From positions 1-8,827 of the forward strand of contig JAITUD010000497.1 in assembly GCA_031286555.1 (NCBI GenBank): a DNA stretch of 8,827 nt, in the 5' to 3' direction. The stretch is from Microbacterium sp. (lineage in GTDB: Bacteria; Actinomycetota; Actinomycetes; Actinomycetales; Microbacteriaceae). The notes below the pieces were generated by a model. The model did no database searches, had not been told where the DNA came from, and saw only the letters and a program-made list of their open reading frames with translations. Position 1 is the first letter of the stretch, and the number at the start of each line of letters is the position of its first letter. Shown here piece after piece: positions 1 to 5,583 of the stretch. Made by a program: the position numbers and the translations under genes.

Positions 1-812
1 GCGAGGTTGTGCAGGATGCCGCCGGCGTGACGGATGCGGTCGTACAGCTCGACCTGCCAGTCGTGCGACTCGATCTGGGTGGTCAGCACGTTGAAGCCGA
101 TGCCCATGCCCTCGATGTACTCGCGGGCGACGGTGGGCCAGTCGACGTCGGGCTCGGCCGAGAGGTGCGCCGACCAGGTGCCGGTCGCGCCGGAGAACTT
201 GGCCAGGTAGTCGGATGCCGCGATCTGGCCGCGCACGCGCTCCAGGCGCCATGCGAAGACGGCGAGCTCCTTGCCCATGGTCGACGGCGTGGCCGGCTGA
301 CCGTGCGTGTGCGACAGCATCGGAGCATCCGCGTGCTCCACGGCCAGCTCCCGCAGCTTCGCGATCACGGAGTCGAGGGCCGGCAGCCAGACCTCTTCGA
401 CGGCGCGCTTGACGGTGAGCGCGTACGAGGCGGAGTTGACGTCCTCACTGGTGCACGCGAAGTGCGTGAGCTCGGCGATCGCGTCGAGGCCGAGCGAGGA
501 CAGGCGGTCGCGCACCAGGTATTCGACGGCCTTCACGTCGTGGCGGGTGACGGCCTCCTTGGCCGCGAGCCAGTCGATCTCCTCCTGACCGAAGTCCAGG
601 TAGAGCGCGCGCAGCTGCTCCTTCTGCGCGTCGGCCAGCGGCGAGGTGCCGAAGATCGAGCGGTCGGTGAGGGCGATGATCCACTCCACCTCGACCTCGA
701 CGCGGGCGCGGTTCAGGCCCGCCTCGGAGAGGTAGTCGGCGAGGCCGGTCGTGGCGGCGCGGTACCGTCCGTCGAGCGGGCTGAGCGGCTGGGCGGGAAG
801 CTGCGTGGACAG
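1..812 (-). CDS. purB: Adenylosuccinate lyase, N-terminal 270 residues (partial, runs off left edge)
   Basis: Adenylosuccinate lyase splits SAICAR to AICAR and adenylosuccinate to AMP, each with release of fumarate, in cytosolic purine synthesis. The visible protein has the PurB N-terminal motif S-P-L-D-G-R-Y (residues 11-17), the C-T-S-E-D-V-N block (about 120-126) and the S-H-T-H-G-Q-P motif (167-173), whose second histidine is the usual catalytic residue. The mobile serine loop and C-terminal domain lie beyond the window. The frame is open upstream only to a TGA at 897-899 and has no ATG, GTG or TTG there. Inside the gene the first such codon is GTG at codon 42, well past the conserved N-terminus. 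I therefore place the start at CTG 810-812, which has GGAGGT six bases upstream. The gene follows the phosphatase gene by 17 bases, so the two are probably co-transcribed. The identity is secure; the CTG start is inferred from the sequence. Confidence 0.94.
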   Translation of the reverse strand, partial: MSTQLPAQPLSPLDGRYRAATTGLADYLSEAGLNRARVEVEVEWIIALTDRSIFGTSPLADAQKEQLRALYLDFGQEEIDWLAAKEAVTRHDVKAVEYLVRDRLSSLGLDAIAELTHFACTSEDVNSASYALTVKRAVEEVWLPALDSVIAKLRELAVEHADAPMLSHTHGQPATPSTMGKELAVFAWRLERVRGQIAASDYLAKFSGATGTWSAHLSAEPDVDWPTVAREYIEGMGIGFNVLTTQIESHDWQVELYDRIRHAGGILHNL

Positions 813-818
813 GGGAGT

Positions 819-824
819 ACCTCC
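819..824 (-). promoter_or_regulatory. Shine-Dalgarno sequence that decides the purB CTG start
   Basis: Read on the minus strand this is GGAGGT, followed by six bases (ACTCCC) and then CTG. It lies inside the 17-base gap between the phosphatase stop and purB. Its position fits only the CTG at 812. The other in-frame CTG (831-833) lies upstream of this site, overlaps the phosphatase stop codon and cannot use it. Confidence 0.8.
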
Positions 825-829
825 GGTTT

Positions 830-1339
830 TCAGGCCCGCGCGCGCGGAAGTCGCAGCGCCGGTTCGAGCTGTCGGAACAGGCCGCGGGTCGCGATGTCAA
901 TCATATCCAGCACCGAATCGAACATCTCGGGGCCGGCGTAGTAGGGATCGGGCACGTCCATGCTGGACGCGTGCGGGTCGAAGGAGCGCAGCAGCGTGAC
1001 CTTTCCCTCGTCGTCGTCTGTGCTCGCCCACTCGCGCAGGATGCGCTCGTGCGTGCGGTCGAGCGCGATCACGAGGTCGTTCTCGCGCCAGGACGCCGCC
1101 GAGAACTGCTTCGCGCGGTGCAGCGATCCGTCGTAGCCGTAGCGCTCCAGAGCGTCGAGGGTGCGCTGGTCGGCGCGCTCGCCGAGGTGCCAGTCACCGG
1201 TGCCCGCACTGCGGGACACCAGACGGGAGCCCAGACCGTGCTCTTCGGCGAGGGCGCGCAGGACGACCTCGGCCATCGGCGAGCGGCAGATGTTGCCCGT
1301 GCACACGAAGATGACGCGGAAGGGCTCCGGGTCGGTCAT
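830..1339 (-). CDS. Low-molecular-weight protein tyrosine phosphatase
   Basis: A 169-residue cytosolic phosphatase of the arsenate-reductase-like fold. It removes phosphate from phosphotyrosine proteins through a cysteinyl-phosphate intermediate. The P-loop C-T-G-N-I-C-R-S matches the family C-X5-R-S/T signature at residues 13-20 (Cys13 nucleophile, Arg19). The general-acid loop is D-P-Y-Y at 131-134. Length is normal or slightly long for the family (about 150-165). An upstream in-frame ATG at 1393 would add 18 residues with no family likeness. I prefer ATG 1339, where the domain starts promptly and a -10-like hexamer sits six bases upstream. It lies 17 bases ahead of purB in the same direction. 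The physiological substrate cannot be told from the sequence; relatives act in capsule or exopolysaccharide control or as secreted effectors, but no tyrosine kinase is nearby here. Confidence 0.92.
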   Translation of the reverse strand: MTDPEPFRVIFVCTGNICRSPMAEVVLRALAEEHGLGSRLVSRSAGTGDWHLGERADQRTLDALERYGYDGSLHRAKQFSAASWRENDLVIALDRTHERILREWASTDDDEGKVTLLRSFDPHASSMDVPDPYYAGPEMFDSVLDMIDIATRGLFRQLEPALRLPRARA

Positions 1340-1345
1340 CGTCCC

Positions 1346-1351
1346 ATTCTG
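1346..1351 (-). promoter_or_regulatory. Candidate -10 element, leaderless start of the phosphatase-purB unit
   Basis: On the minus strand the hexamer CAGAAT (4 of 6 matches to TATAAT, including the conserved A2 and T6) ends six bases before ATG 1339, which would put transcription start on or next to the A of the ATG. No clear -35 box is seen. The same spacing recurs at four other genes in the window. No good Shine-Dalgarno precedes this ATG. Confidence 0.4.
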
Positions 1352-1465
1352 CTCTCCGCACGCGTCGACCCGCATCTCACAGGCGCAGTTCATCGCGAGT
1401 TCTGCACAGGTTCGCGCGGATCACGAGGCCGGCGCAGGAGCGGATGCCGCGACCCGAGCATCCTG

Positions 1466-1732
1466 ATGGGCATGATCGACATCACCGCAGCCGACATGTC
1501 GGCGCAGCAGGACGTCTGGGCGTGGGCCGTGGCGTCGGGGGCGCTGGAGGAGGCACTGAACGCGTTGATGGACGCGCAGTCGGTGGTGGAGGAGCTGACT
1601 GTGTCGACGAACTGGCGGGTGAAGGCGGGACAGCTCCTGCACGGCGAGATGCTCGAGCGACGGTCGCAGATCGTCGCGCTGAACGCCACTGTGCACGATC
1701 TGCAGTGGCGGCTCGAGCGGGCGGTGGCGTGA
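1466..1732 (+). CDS. Small all-helical protein, ESX/WXG100-like (hypothetical)
   Basis: Encodes 88 residues with no signal peptide or membrane segment. The composition predicts a helical hairpin: helix 1 at about 8-46, a turn at T-N-W-R (48-51), helix 2 at about 52-86. A lone Trp50 near the middle followed by R-V-K-A recalls the W-x-G turn of WXG100/ESX proteins, but the glycine is missing, so family membership is inferred from size and architecture only. The C-terminal Y-x-x-x-D/E type VII secretion signal is not present. The stop codon overlaps the next gene's ATG by one base (TGATG, 1730-1734), indicating translational coupling. The start could be ATG 1466 or ATG 1472; neither has a clear ribosome binding site. 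The likely role is helical partner or chaperone of the hydrolase encoded next. I do not recognise a named family. Confidence 0.7.
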   Translation: MGMIDITAADMSAQQDVWAWAVASGALEEALNALMDAQSVVEELTVSTNWRVKAGQLLHGEMLERRSQIVALNATVHDLQWRLERAVA

Positions 1733-3153
1733 TGGCGGATGACGGCGCATCGAGTCCGGTGGACTCGCGGCAGGTGTTCGGGGCCGAGTATCCGATCACG
1801 ATCACCTCTACCGGGCTCATCGCTGTCGACAGCGATGAGATGTACGCGGCAGCGTCACGGATGATCGACGCGCAATGGAGGCTCGCCGCTGCTGCGCACG
1901 CTGTGGAGCAGGCGAGGGCGGCTCTGGCTCATGCGCCGAAGGTGCGTGCGCACGTCCCCGGTCTCGGAAGAACCGTCGGAAGGATCCGCGAACTGCAGAG
2001 CGGGCTCGTCGACGACGCCGGCAAGACTCGACTCATGGCCGGAGCCTTCGAGTACGCCGATCTGCAGGCCCGGCAGCAGGTACTGACGGTGAACTTCCCC
2101 GATGAGGCGGCCGCGCTGCAGCTGCGGCTCGACGCGCTTGCCCTGGCCGATCCGGGTGTGAAGGACAAGGTGGCGTGGCTGCAGGCGGAATGGGCGAAGG
2201 GCGGCTACCAGGGCACATCCCAGACCTGGCAGACAGCGCTGCTGGGAGAAGGCGTGTGGGCCGAGCTCGGGCGCGCCGCCGGCAGGGCGGCGCCGGGCCT
2301 CGATCTGGCGTTGAACGTCGCGCTGCAGATCCTGCTGGCTTCGCTCATCCAGCTCGCGCGAGGCCTGCGCAAGGGCGTGCTCGTGCCCGGCGAGCAGTTC
2401 GCTCCGAAGGCGGAGGTGCCGGAGATCGAGTTGAAGGTCGTGAGCACCTCCCGCCCGGCGGGGCCGCCCGCCTCGGCGGAGGAGGCGCTGCGGCGGATTC
2501 CGCAGGACACCGCTGCGCAGATCCGGATCGACCGGATGACGCTGCCCGATGGCACCCGACGGTTCGCCGTCTACCTCGACGGTACGCAGGATCCGCTCGG
2601 CGATGACCCGTGGAACATGGTGTCGAACGTGGAGATGTACCTCTTTCGCAAGCAGGCGGCATCATATGTGGCCACGACGCAGGCGCTCGAGGCCGCCGGC
2701 GCTCAGCCCGGCGATGTGCTCGACGTGGTCACGTACTCCCAGGGAGGGCTGATCGGCTCGGCGCTCGCGATGGGCGGCCAGTACGCCGTGCGCACGCTGT
2801 ACGCCGCGGGGAATCCGGTCGCCCCTGTGGTCCCGGAGACCACGCAGGTGGGCCAGCTGCGGCACAGGGATGATCCGGTCGGCAATGGGCTGACCGCGAG
2901 CGCCTACGGCGGCACGTCCGGGGCGGACAACGGCTTCGTCGTCACCCGAGACGCGCTCGGAGACGAAGACCATCCGGGCGACCTCGACGAGTACCGGATC
3001 ATCGCCCCGCACCTGTTCGACGAATACCTGGAGACTGCGCGGATGTCCGATGATGCCCACGATCCACGGGTCGAGGCGATGGTGGCGACCTGGCAGAAGG
3101 ATGCGGCGGGTGCCGAGATCGACTCCTTCGTCTATCAGGCGACGACGAAGTGA
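1732..3153 (+). CDS. Two-part protein: helical N-terminal half plus alpha/beta-hydrolase (lipase/esterase-like)
   Basis: 473 residues. The N-terminal half (about 33-155) is helix-rich and opens with V-D-S-D-E-M-Y-A-A-A (32-41), reminiscent of the first helix of WXG100/PPE-type proteins. An amphipathic or hydrophobic stretch spans about 188-210. The C-terminal part (about 265-440) looks like a serine hydrolase: strand plus oxyanion region F-A-V-Y-L-D-G-T (278-285), nucleophile elbow T-Y-S-Q-G-G (334-339) with candidate Ser336, acid candidate Asp380 or Asp381 in H-R-D-D-P-V, and base candidate His427 in P-H-L-F-D-E-Y-L. The elbow is T-x-S-x-G rather than G-x-S-x-G, a variant known from Candida antarctica lipase B. 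There is no signal peptide. Coupling to the upstream helical protein suggests a type VII (ESX)-style substrate pair, but no secretion genes lie in this window. Substrate unknown. The hydrolase call is moderately sure; the secretion role is speculative. Confidence 0.78.
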   Translation: MADDGASSPVDSRQVFGAEYPITITSTGLIAVDSDEMYAAASRMIDAQWRLAAAAHAVEQARAALAHAPKVRAHVPGLGRTVGRIRELQSGLVDDAGKTRLMAGAFEYADLQARQQVLTVNFPDEAAALQLRLDALALADPGVKDKVAWLQAEWAKGGYQGTSQTWQTALLGEGVWAELGRAAGRAAPGLDLALNVALQILLASLIQLARGLRKGVLVPGEQFAPKAEVPEIELKVVSTSRPAGPPASAEEALRRIPQDTAAQIRIDRMTLPDGTRRFAVYLDGTQDPLGDDPWNMVSNVEMYLFRKQAASYVATTQALEAAGAQPGDVLDVVTYSQGGLIGSALAMGGQYAVRTLYAAGNPVAPVVPETTQVGQLRHRDDPVGNGLTASAYGGTSGADNGFVVTRDALGDEDHPGDLDEYRIIAPHLFDEYLETARMSDDAHDPRVEAMVATWQKDAAGAEIDSFVYQATTK

Positions 3154-3154
3154 C

Positions 3155-3559
3155 TCAGTGCCTCTCGGCCGCCTTGCGCTGCGGGCGGAGGATGATCGAG
3201 AAGATCCAGTTGATCAGAGAGATCACGATCGCCGCGACGATGCCCCACCAGAACGAGTTCACTTCGAGGCCCCAGCCGAAGAAGTGCGTGATCCAGGCGG
3301 TCAGCCACAGCAGGAAGCCGTTGATGACCAGGCCGATCAGCCCGAGCGTGAGGATGTACAGCGGGAACGCGATGACCTTGATCACCGTGCCGACGATGGT
3401 GTTCACCAGCGCGAAGATCAGCGCGATGCCGAGCAGCGTGATGATCATCTGCAGGTCACGGCCAGGTGGGAACGGGCGCACGCTGACCTCGAGCACCGGC
3501 ATGAGGGTGACGACCCAGATGGCGAAGGCGTTTACGACGACGCGGACGAGGAATCGCAT
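3155..3559 (-). CDS. Small integral membrane protein, phage holin family (4-TMS type)
   Basis: 134 residues with four hydrophobic segments at roughly 4-22, 38-58, 62-86 and 105-124. The tail is short and basic (R-P-Q-R-K-A-A-E-R-H). This matches the chromosomal four-helix 'phage holin family' proteins common in actinobacteria, also present in cyanobacteria and others. Despite the name these are usually not linked to prophages, and nothing phage-like is nearby here. Function unknown; a general envelope role is possible. The start ATG 3559 is chosen because the first membrane helix begins at once; upstream the frame stays open only as an antisense shadow of malY. The stop is one base from the stop of the convergent hydrolase gene, and the promoter region is shared with the divergent malY. 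Confidence 0.85.
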   Translation of the reverse strand: MRFLVRVVVNAFAIWVVTLMPVLEVSVRPFPPGRDLQMIITLLGIALIFALVNTIVGTVIKVIAFPLYILTLGLIGLVINGFLLWLTAWITHFFGWGLEVNSFWWGIVAAIVISLINWIFSIILRPQRKAAERH

Positions 3560-3565
3560 GTTTCG

Positions 3566-3571
3566 AGTGTG
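3566..3571 (-). promoter_or_regulatory. Candidate extended -10, leaderless start of the holin-family gene
   Basis: Minus-strand CACACT preceded by TGT (a TGN extension) ends six bases (CGAAAC) before ATG 3559. Only 3 of 6 bases match TATAAT, so the case rests on the spacing it shares with the better examples at hisC and the antitoxin gene. No Shine-Dalgarno sequence is visible. Confidence 0.3.
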
Positions 3572-3595
3572 ACACGTGCGCCTCACATCACGTGG

Positions 3596-3601
3596 AAGAC
3601 T
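3596..3601 (+). promoter_or_regulatory. Candidate extended -10, leaderless start of malY
   Basis: AAGACT preceded by TGG (TGN extension) ends six bases before ATG 3608. It differs from the hisC hexamer TAGACT only at the first base. The divergent holin-gene hexamer lies 24 bases away, so the two promoters share a 48-base region that also holds two CACGTG palindromes (3573-3578 and 3589-3594). The second overlaps the TGN extension. A weak GGAG at 3603-3606 is too close to the ATG to be a good ribosome binding site. Confidence 0.35.
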
Positions 3602-3607
3602 CGGAGC

Positions 3608-4786
3608 ATGGCCTACGACTTCGAGACGGTTATCGACCGCACCGGCACCGGCGCCGCCAAGTGGGAGGAGATGCGCGAGGCGAACCCCGACGTCCCCCAG
3701 GGCATCTCGCCGTTCTCGGTCGCCGACCTCGACCTTCCCATGGCTCCCGAGATCACCGAGGGGCTGCTCGCGCACCTCCGCACCGCCGTGCTCGGCTACA
3801 CGATCGCCACCGACGACTACTGGGACGCGGTGACCGGCTGGTTCCAGCGCCGGCACGGGTGGACCGTCGACCGTGAGCACATCTCGCTCGCCCCCGGCAT
3901 CGTGCCCGCCTTCTTCACCGCCATCCGCGCGTTCACCGAGCCGGGCGACGGCGTGATCGTGCAGACCCCGGCGTACTACCCCTTCTACCGCGGCATCCGC
4001 TCGAACGAGCGCACCGTGGTCGGCAACCCGCTGGTGCTGCGCGACGGACGCTGGCGCCTCGACCTCGAAGACCTCGAGGCGAAGGCGAAGGACCCGCGCA
4101 ACAAGGTGCTGCTGTTCTGCAGCCCGCACAACCCGACGGGTCGGGTCTGGGAGCGTGACGAGCTCGAGGCCGTCGCGCGCATCGCGCTGGAGAACGACCT
4201 CGTCGTGATCAGCGACGAGATCCACTTCGACCTGGTGCTGCCCGGCAGCACGCACACCGTGTTCTCCGAGCTCAGCCCCGAGATCGCCGCCCGCACGGTG
4301 GTGTGCACCGCGCCGAGCAAGACGTTCAACCTGGCCGGCATGCAGACCAGCAACATCGTGATCAGCGATCCCGCGCTGCGCGAGGCGTACAACGACGAGC
4401 GCACCCGCACGGGCTTCTTCACGCTGAACGCCCTCGGCTTCGAGGCCTGCCGCCTCGCCTACACCGAGGCCGAGCCGTGGCTGGAGCAGCTCATCGAGCT
4501 GGTCGCCTCGAACCACGCGCTGGTGCGCGCGTTCATGGCCGAGCGGATGCCCGAGGTCGTCGTGTTCGACCTCGAGGGCACCTACCTGCAGTGGATGGAC
4601 TTCCGCGCTTACGGGCACGACGCCGACGAGCTCAAGCGCATCAACGAGCAGGAGGCACTGGTGTTCTTCGACGAGGGCGCCGTGTTCGGCCCCGAGGGCG
4701 AGGGCTTCGAGCGGATGAACCTCGCCGCGCCGTCACACGCGATCGCCGCCGCGCTGGAGCGCCTCGCCGCGGCCTACGGGCACTGA
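3608..4786 (+). CDS. MalY/PatB-family PLP-dependent C-S lyase (cystathionine beta-lyase-like aminotransferase fold)
   Basis: 392 residues, the usual size for fold-type I PLP enzymes of the MalY/PatB group, which cleave cystathionine or other cysteine S-conjugates to a thiol, pyruvate and ammonia. The N-terminus has W-E-E-M (19-22) and the region S-V-A-D-L-D-L-P-M (37-45), typical of the group (family form: VADMDF). Other marks are the P-A-Y-Y-P-F loop (121-126), C-S-P-H-N-P-T-G-R (171-179), the cofactor aspartate in S-D-E-I-H (202-206), the Schiff-base Lys238 in S-K-T-F-N-L-A-G (237-244), and a C-terminal carboxylate-binding arginine in R-M-N-L-A (about 369). Start ATG 3608 fits the family N-terminus (x-Y-D-F-E-T-V-I-D-R). 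It is probably a single-gene transcript from a divergent promoter shared with the holin-family gene, and it ends at the first of two palindromes. The exact substrate (cystathionine or other cysteine conjugates) cannot be fixed; in Gram-positives this type is often called PatB. Confidence 0.92.
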   Translation: MAYDFETVIDRTGTGAAKWEEMREANPDVPQGISPFSVADLDLPMAPEITEGLLAHLRTAVLGYTIATDDYWDAVTGWFQRRHGWTVDREHISLAPGIVPAFFTAIRAFTEPGDGVIVQTPAYYPFYRGIRSNERTVVGNPLVLRDGRWRLDLEDLEAKAKDPRNKVLLFCSPHNPTGRVWERDELEAVARIALENDLVVISDEIHFDLVLPGSTHTVFSELSPEIAARTVVCTAPSKTFNLAGMQTSNIVISDPALREAYNDERTRTGFFTLNALGFEACRLAYTEAEPWLEQLIELVASNHALVRAFMAERMPEVVVFDLEGTYLQWMDFRAYGHDADELKRINEQEALVFFDEGAVFGPEGEGFERMNLAAPSHAIAAALERLAAAYGH

Positions 4787-4791
4787 CGGCG

Positions 4792-4816
4792 AACTGTCGC
4801 AGAATCTGCGACAGTT
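4792..4816. repeat. Palindrome copy 1, just after the malY stop
   Basis: A perfect inverted repeat with 12-base arms (AACTGTCGCAGA and its reverse complement) around a single central A, starting five bases after the malY stop. It is followed by GCCCGG. Copy 2 at 4929-4955 shares the inner nine bases of each arm, the central base and the GCCCGG tail. It could form a stem but lacks both a usable loop and a T-tract, so a protein-binding site or a dispersed repeat is as likely as a terminator. Confidence 0.85.
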
Positions 4817-4928
4817 GCCCGGAAACATCGGCCGCGTCCCGTGCTCAACTTCGGACCGGGCGGCGACTCGCCGGTGATCCACGCGGATACTGCGGCGCGT
4901 CGCGCGCGGCATCCGAAGTCGGGTACGT

Positions 4929-4955
4929 CAGTTGTCGCAGAATCTGCGACAACTG
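4929..4955. repeat. Palindrome copy 2, just beyond the toxin-gene stop
   Basis: A perfect inverted repeat with 13-base arms (CAGTTGTCGCAGA and its complement) around a central A, ten bases from the stop of the minus-strand doc-like gene. Compared with copy 1, arm positions differ (AAC versus AGT at the outer end), and both differences are compensated on the other arm, so pairing is conserved. The tail GCCCGG then CCGCGTC also occurs after copy 1, where nine extra bases separate the two blocks. The gap between convergent malY and doc (4787-4965) holds only these two elements; I see no gene in it. Confidence 0.85.
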
Positions 4956-4965
4956 CCCGGCCGCG

Positions 4966-5331
4966 TCAGCGCCGCACGTGCGCGGCGAACCGCGCCGCGA
5001 TCTCAGGCAACTCCAACCCGCTCTGGGCGACATCCAGGACGAGGTCGAACGCCTCGTCCGTCTCCATGTCGATGAAGATGCCGTTCAACTCCAAGAACGT
5101 GAGCGTGAGGATCCATGAGAACCGCTTGTTGCCGTCGAACAGCGGATGGTTCTGCGCCAGTGATGACATCAGTGCCGCCGCCTTGAGCTCGATCTCGGGG
5201 TAGGCCTCGACGCCGAACATCGAGCTCGACGGGCGGGCGAGAGCCGACGCGAGCAGCCCGATGTCGCGGACGTGCAGGCCGAGAGCGTCGAGGATGCCCA
5301 TCGCCTGGGGAAGCTCGACGTACCGGATCAT
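4966..5331 (-). CDS. Doc/Fic-type toxin of a toxin-antitoxin pair
   Basis: 121 residues, close to phage P1 Doc (126). Doc-type toxins of the Fic fold phosphorylate elongation factor Tu and stop translation; other Fic proteins transfer AMP. The active-site motif is H-P-L-F-D-G-N-K-R (62-70), with the catalytic His62, Asp66, and the N-K-R nucleotide-binding end. Leu64 and Phe65 replace the more common F-x, as in a group of actinobacterial 'death-on-curing' proteins that I recall with H-x-L-x-D-G-N-K-R. No internal inhibitory S/T-x-x-x-E-G/N helix is seen, so neutralisation must come from a partner. The start overlaps the antitoxin stop by four bases (5328-5331), which is classic translational coupling. 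Whether it phosphorylates or AMPylates its target cannot be read with certainty; the Asp and small size favour Doc-like chemistry. Confidence 0.9.
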   Translation of the reverse strand: MIRYVELPQAMGILDALGLHVRDIGLLASALARPSSSMFGVEAYPEIELKAAALMSSLAQNHPLFDGNKRFSWILTLTFLELNGIFIDMETDEAFDLVLDVAQSGLELPEIAARFAAHVRR

Positions 5332-5534
5332 GCGTCTTCGAGCTTCGTCATCAGCTCTGAATAGCGATCCGCGATTCCGAGCGCGATGCTCACGGCCTCC
5401 TCGGTCGTGACCTCCTCGCGGACGAACCGGTCCGCGGCCTCGATCAGGAGTGCGTGCTTGGACGTGTGGCGCCGCTCGGCGAGCGCGCTCAGCTGCGCGT
5501 CGAGCTCCGGAGGGATCCGCACCGTCATAGCCAT
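5328..5534 (-). CDS. Ribbon-helix-helix (CopG/Arc-like) antitoxin
   Basis: 68 residues. Residues 3-10 (M-T-V-R-I-P-P-E) form the expected DNA-binding beta ribbon, followed by helix A (about 10-22) and helix B (25-40, S-K-H-A-L-L-I-E-A-A-D-R-F-V), the standard RHH dimer layout. The acidic C-terminal part (41-68) is the probable toxin-binding arm. It precedes and overlaps the doc-like toxin gene, antitoxin first, as usual. Start ATG 5534 is preferred to ATG 5528 because a -10-like TACCAT ends six bases before 5534. A palindrome covers the start region, consistent with autorepression by the antitoxin or the toxin-antitoxin complex. Many Doc systems use Phd-type antitoxins; an RHH partner is a known alternative. 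The operon reads away from hisC. Confidence 0.88.
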   Translation of the reverse strand: MAMTVRIPPELDAQLSALAERRHTSKHALLIEAADRFVREEVTTEEAVSIALGIADRYSELMTKLEDA

Positions 5535-5547
5535 ACCAAAATGGTAT
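5533..5547 (-). promoter_or_regulatory. Toxin-antitoxin operator palindrome overlapping a candidate leaderless -10
   Basis: The site reads ATACCA-AAA-TGGTAT on the plus strand: six-base arms around three A residues, overlapping two bases of the antitoxin ATG. On the minus strand TACCAT (5546-5541), preceded by TGA (TGN extension), ends six bases before the ATG and could be the -10. The AT-rich palindrome stands out in a GC-rich context and has the size and place of an RHH operator, so bound antitoxin would cover both the -10 and the transcription start. Binding is inferred. Confidence 0.6.
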
Positions 5548-5571
5548 CACTCGGGCATCCACCCCGCCTCT

Positions 5572-5577
5572 TAGACT
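5572..5577 (+). promoter_or_regulatory. Candidate -10 element, leaderless start of hisC-like gene
   Basis: TAGACT fits the actinobacterial TANNNT -10 pattern and ends six bases (CGTACC) before GTG 5584, placing transcription start at the start codon. No Shine-Dalgarno sequence is present and no -35 box is clear. This is the best match among the five genes with this spacing. It lies 25 bases from the antitoxin-gene operator in the 49-base divergent gap. Confidence 0.5.
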
Positions 5578-5583
5578 CGTACC

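Noticed and set aside
9..941. Long plus-strand open frame opposite purB and the phosphatase
   Set aside because: Arginine/alanine/glycine-rich shadow of GC-rich coding DNA; the other strand carries a clear PurB with conserved motifs.
1340..1465. Gene or structured RNA in the divergent gap ahead of the small helical protein
   Set aside because: Apart from the phosphatase -10 candidate I see no start with ribosome site, no strong palindrome and no convincing promoter for the plus-strand pair.
3155..3559. Prophage remnant suggested by the 'holin' family name
   Set aside because: No integrase, lysin, attachment repeats or other phage genes nearby; this four-helix family is common on ordinary actinobacterial chromosomes.
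3560..4618. N-terminal 350 residues of a 487-residue minus-strand frame antisense to malY
   Set aside because: Only the last 134 residues (the holin-family protein) look like a protein; the rest mirrors the MalY-type gene, which has all expected catalytic motifs.
4841..5203. Plus-strand small frame starting between the two palindromes
   Set aside because: No ribosome site, composition rich in Ser/Arg/Thr typical of an off-frame reading, and it runs through the doc-like gene on the other strand.
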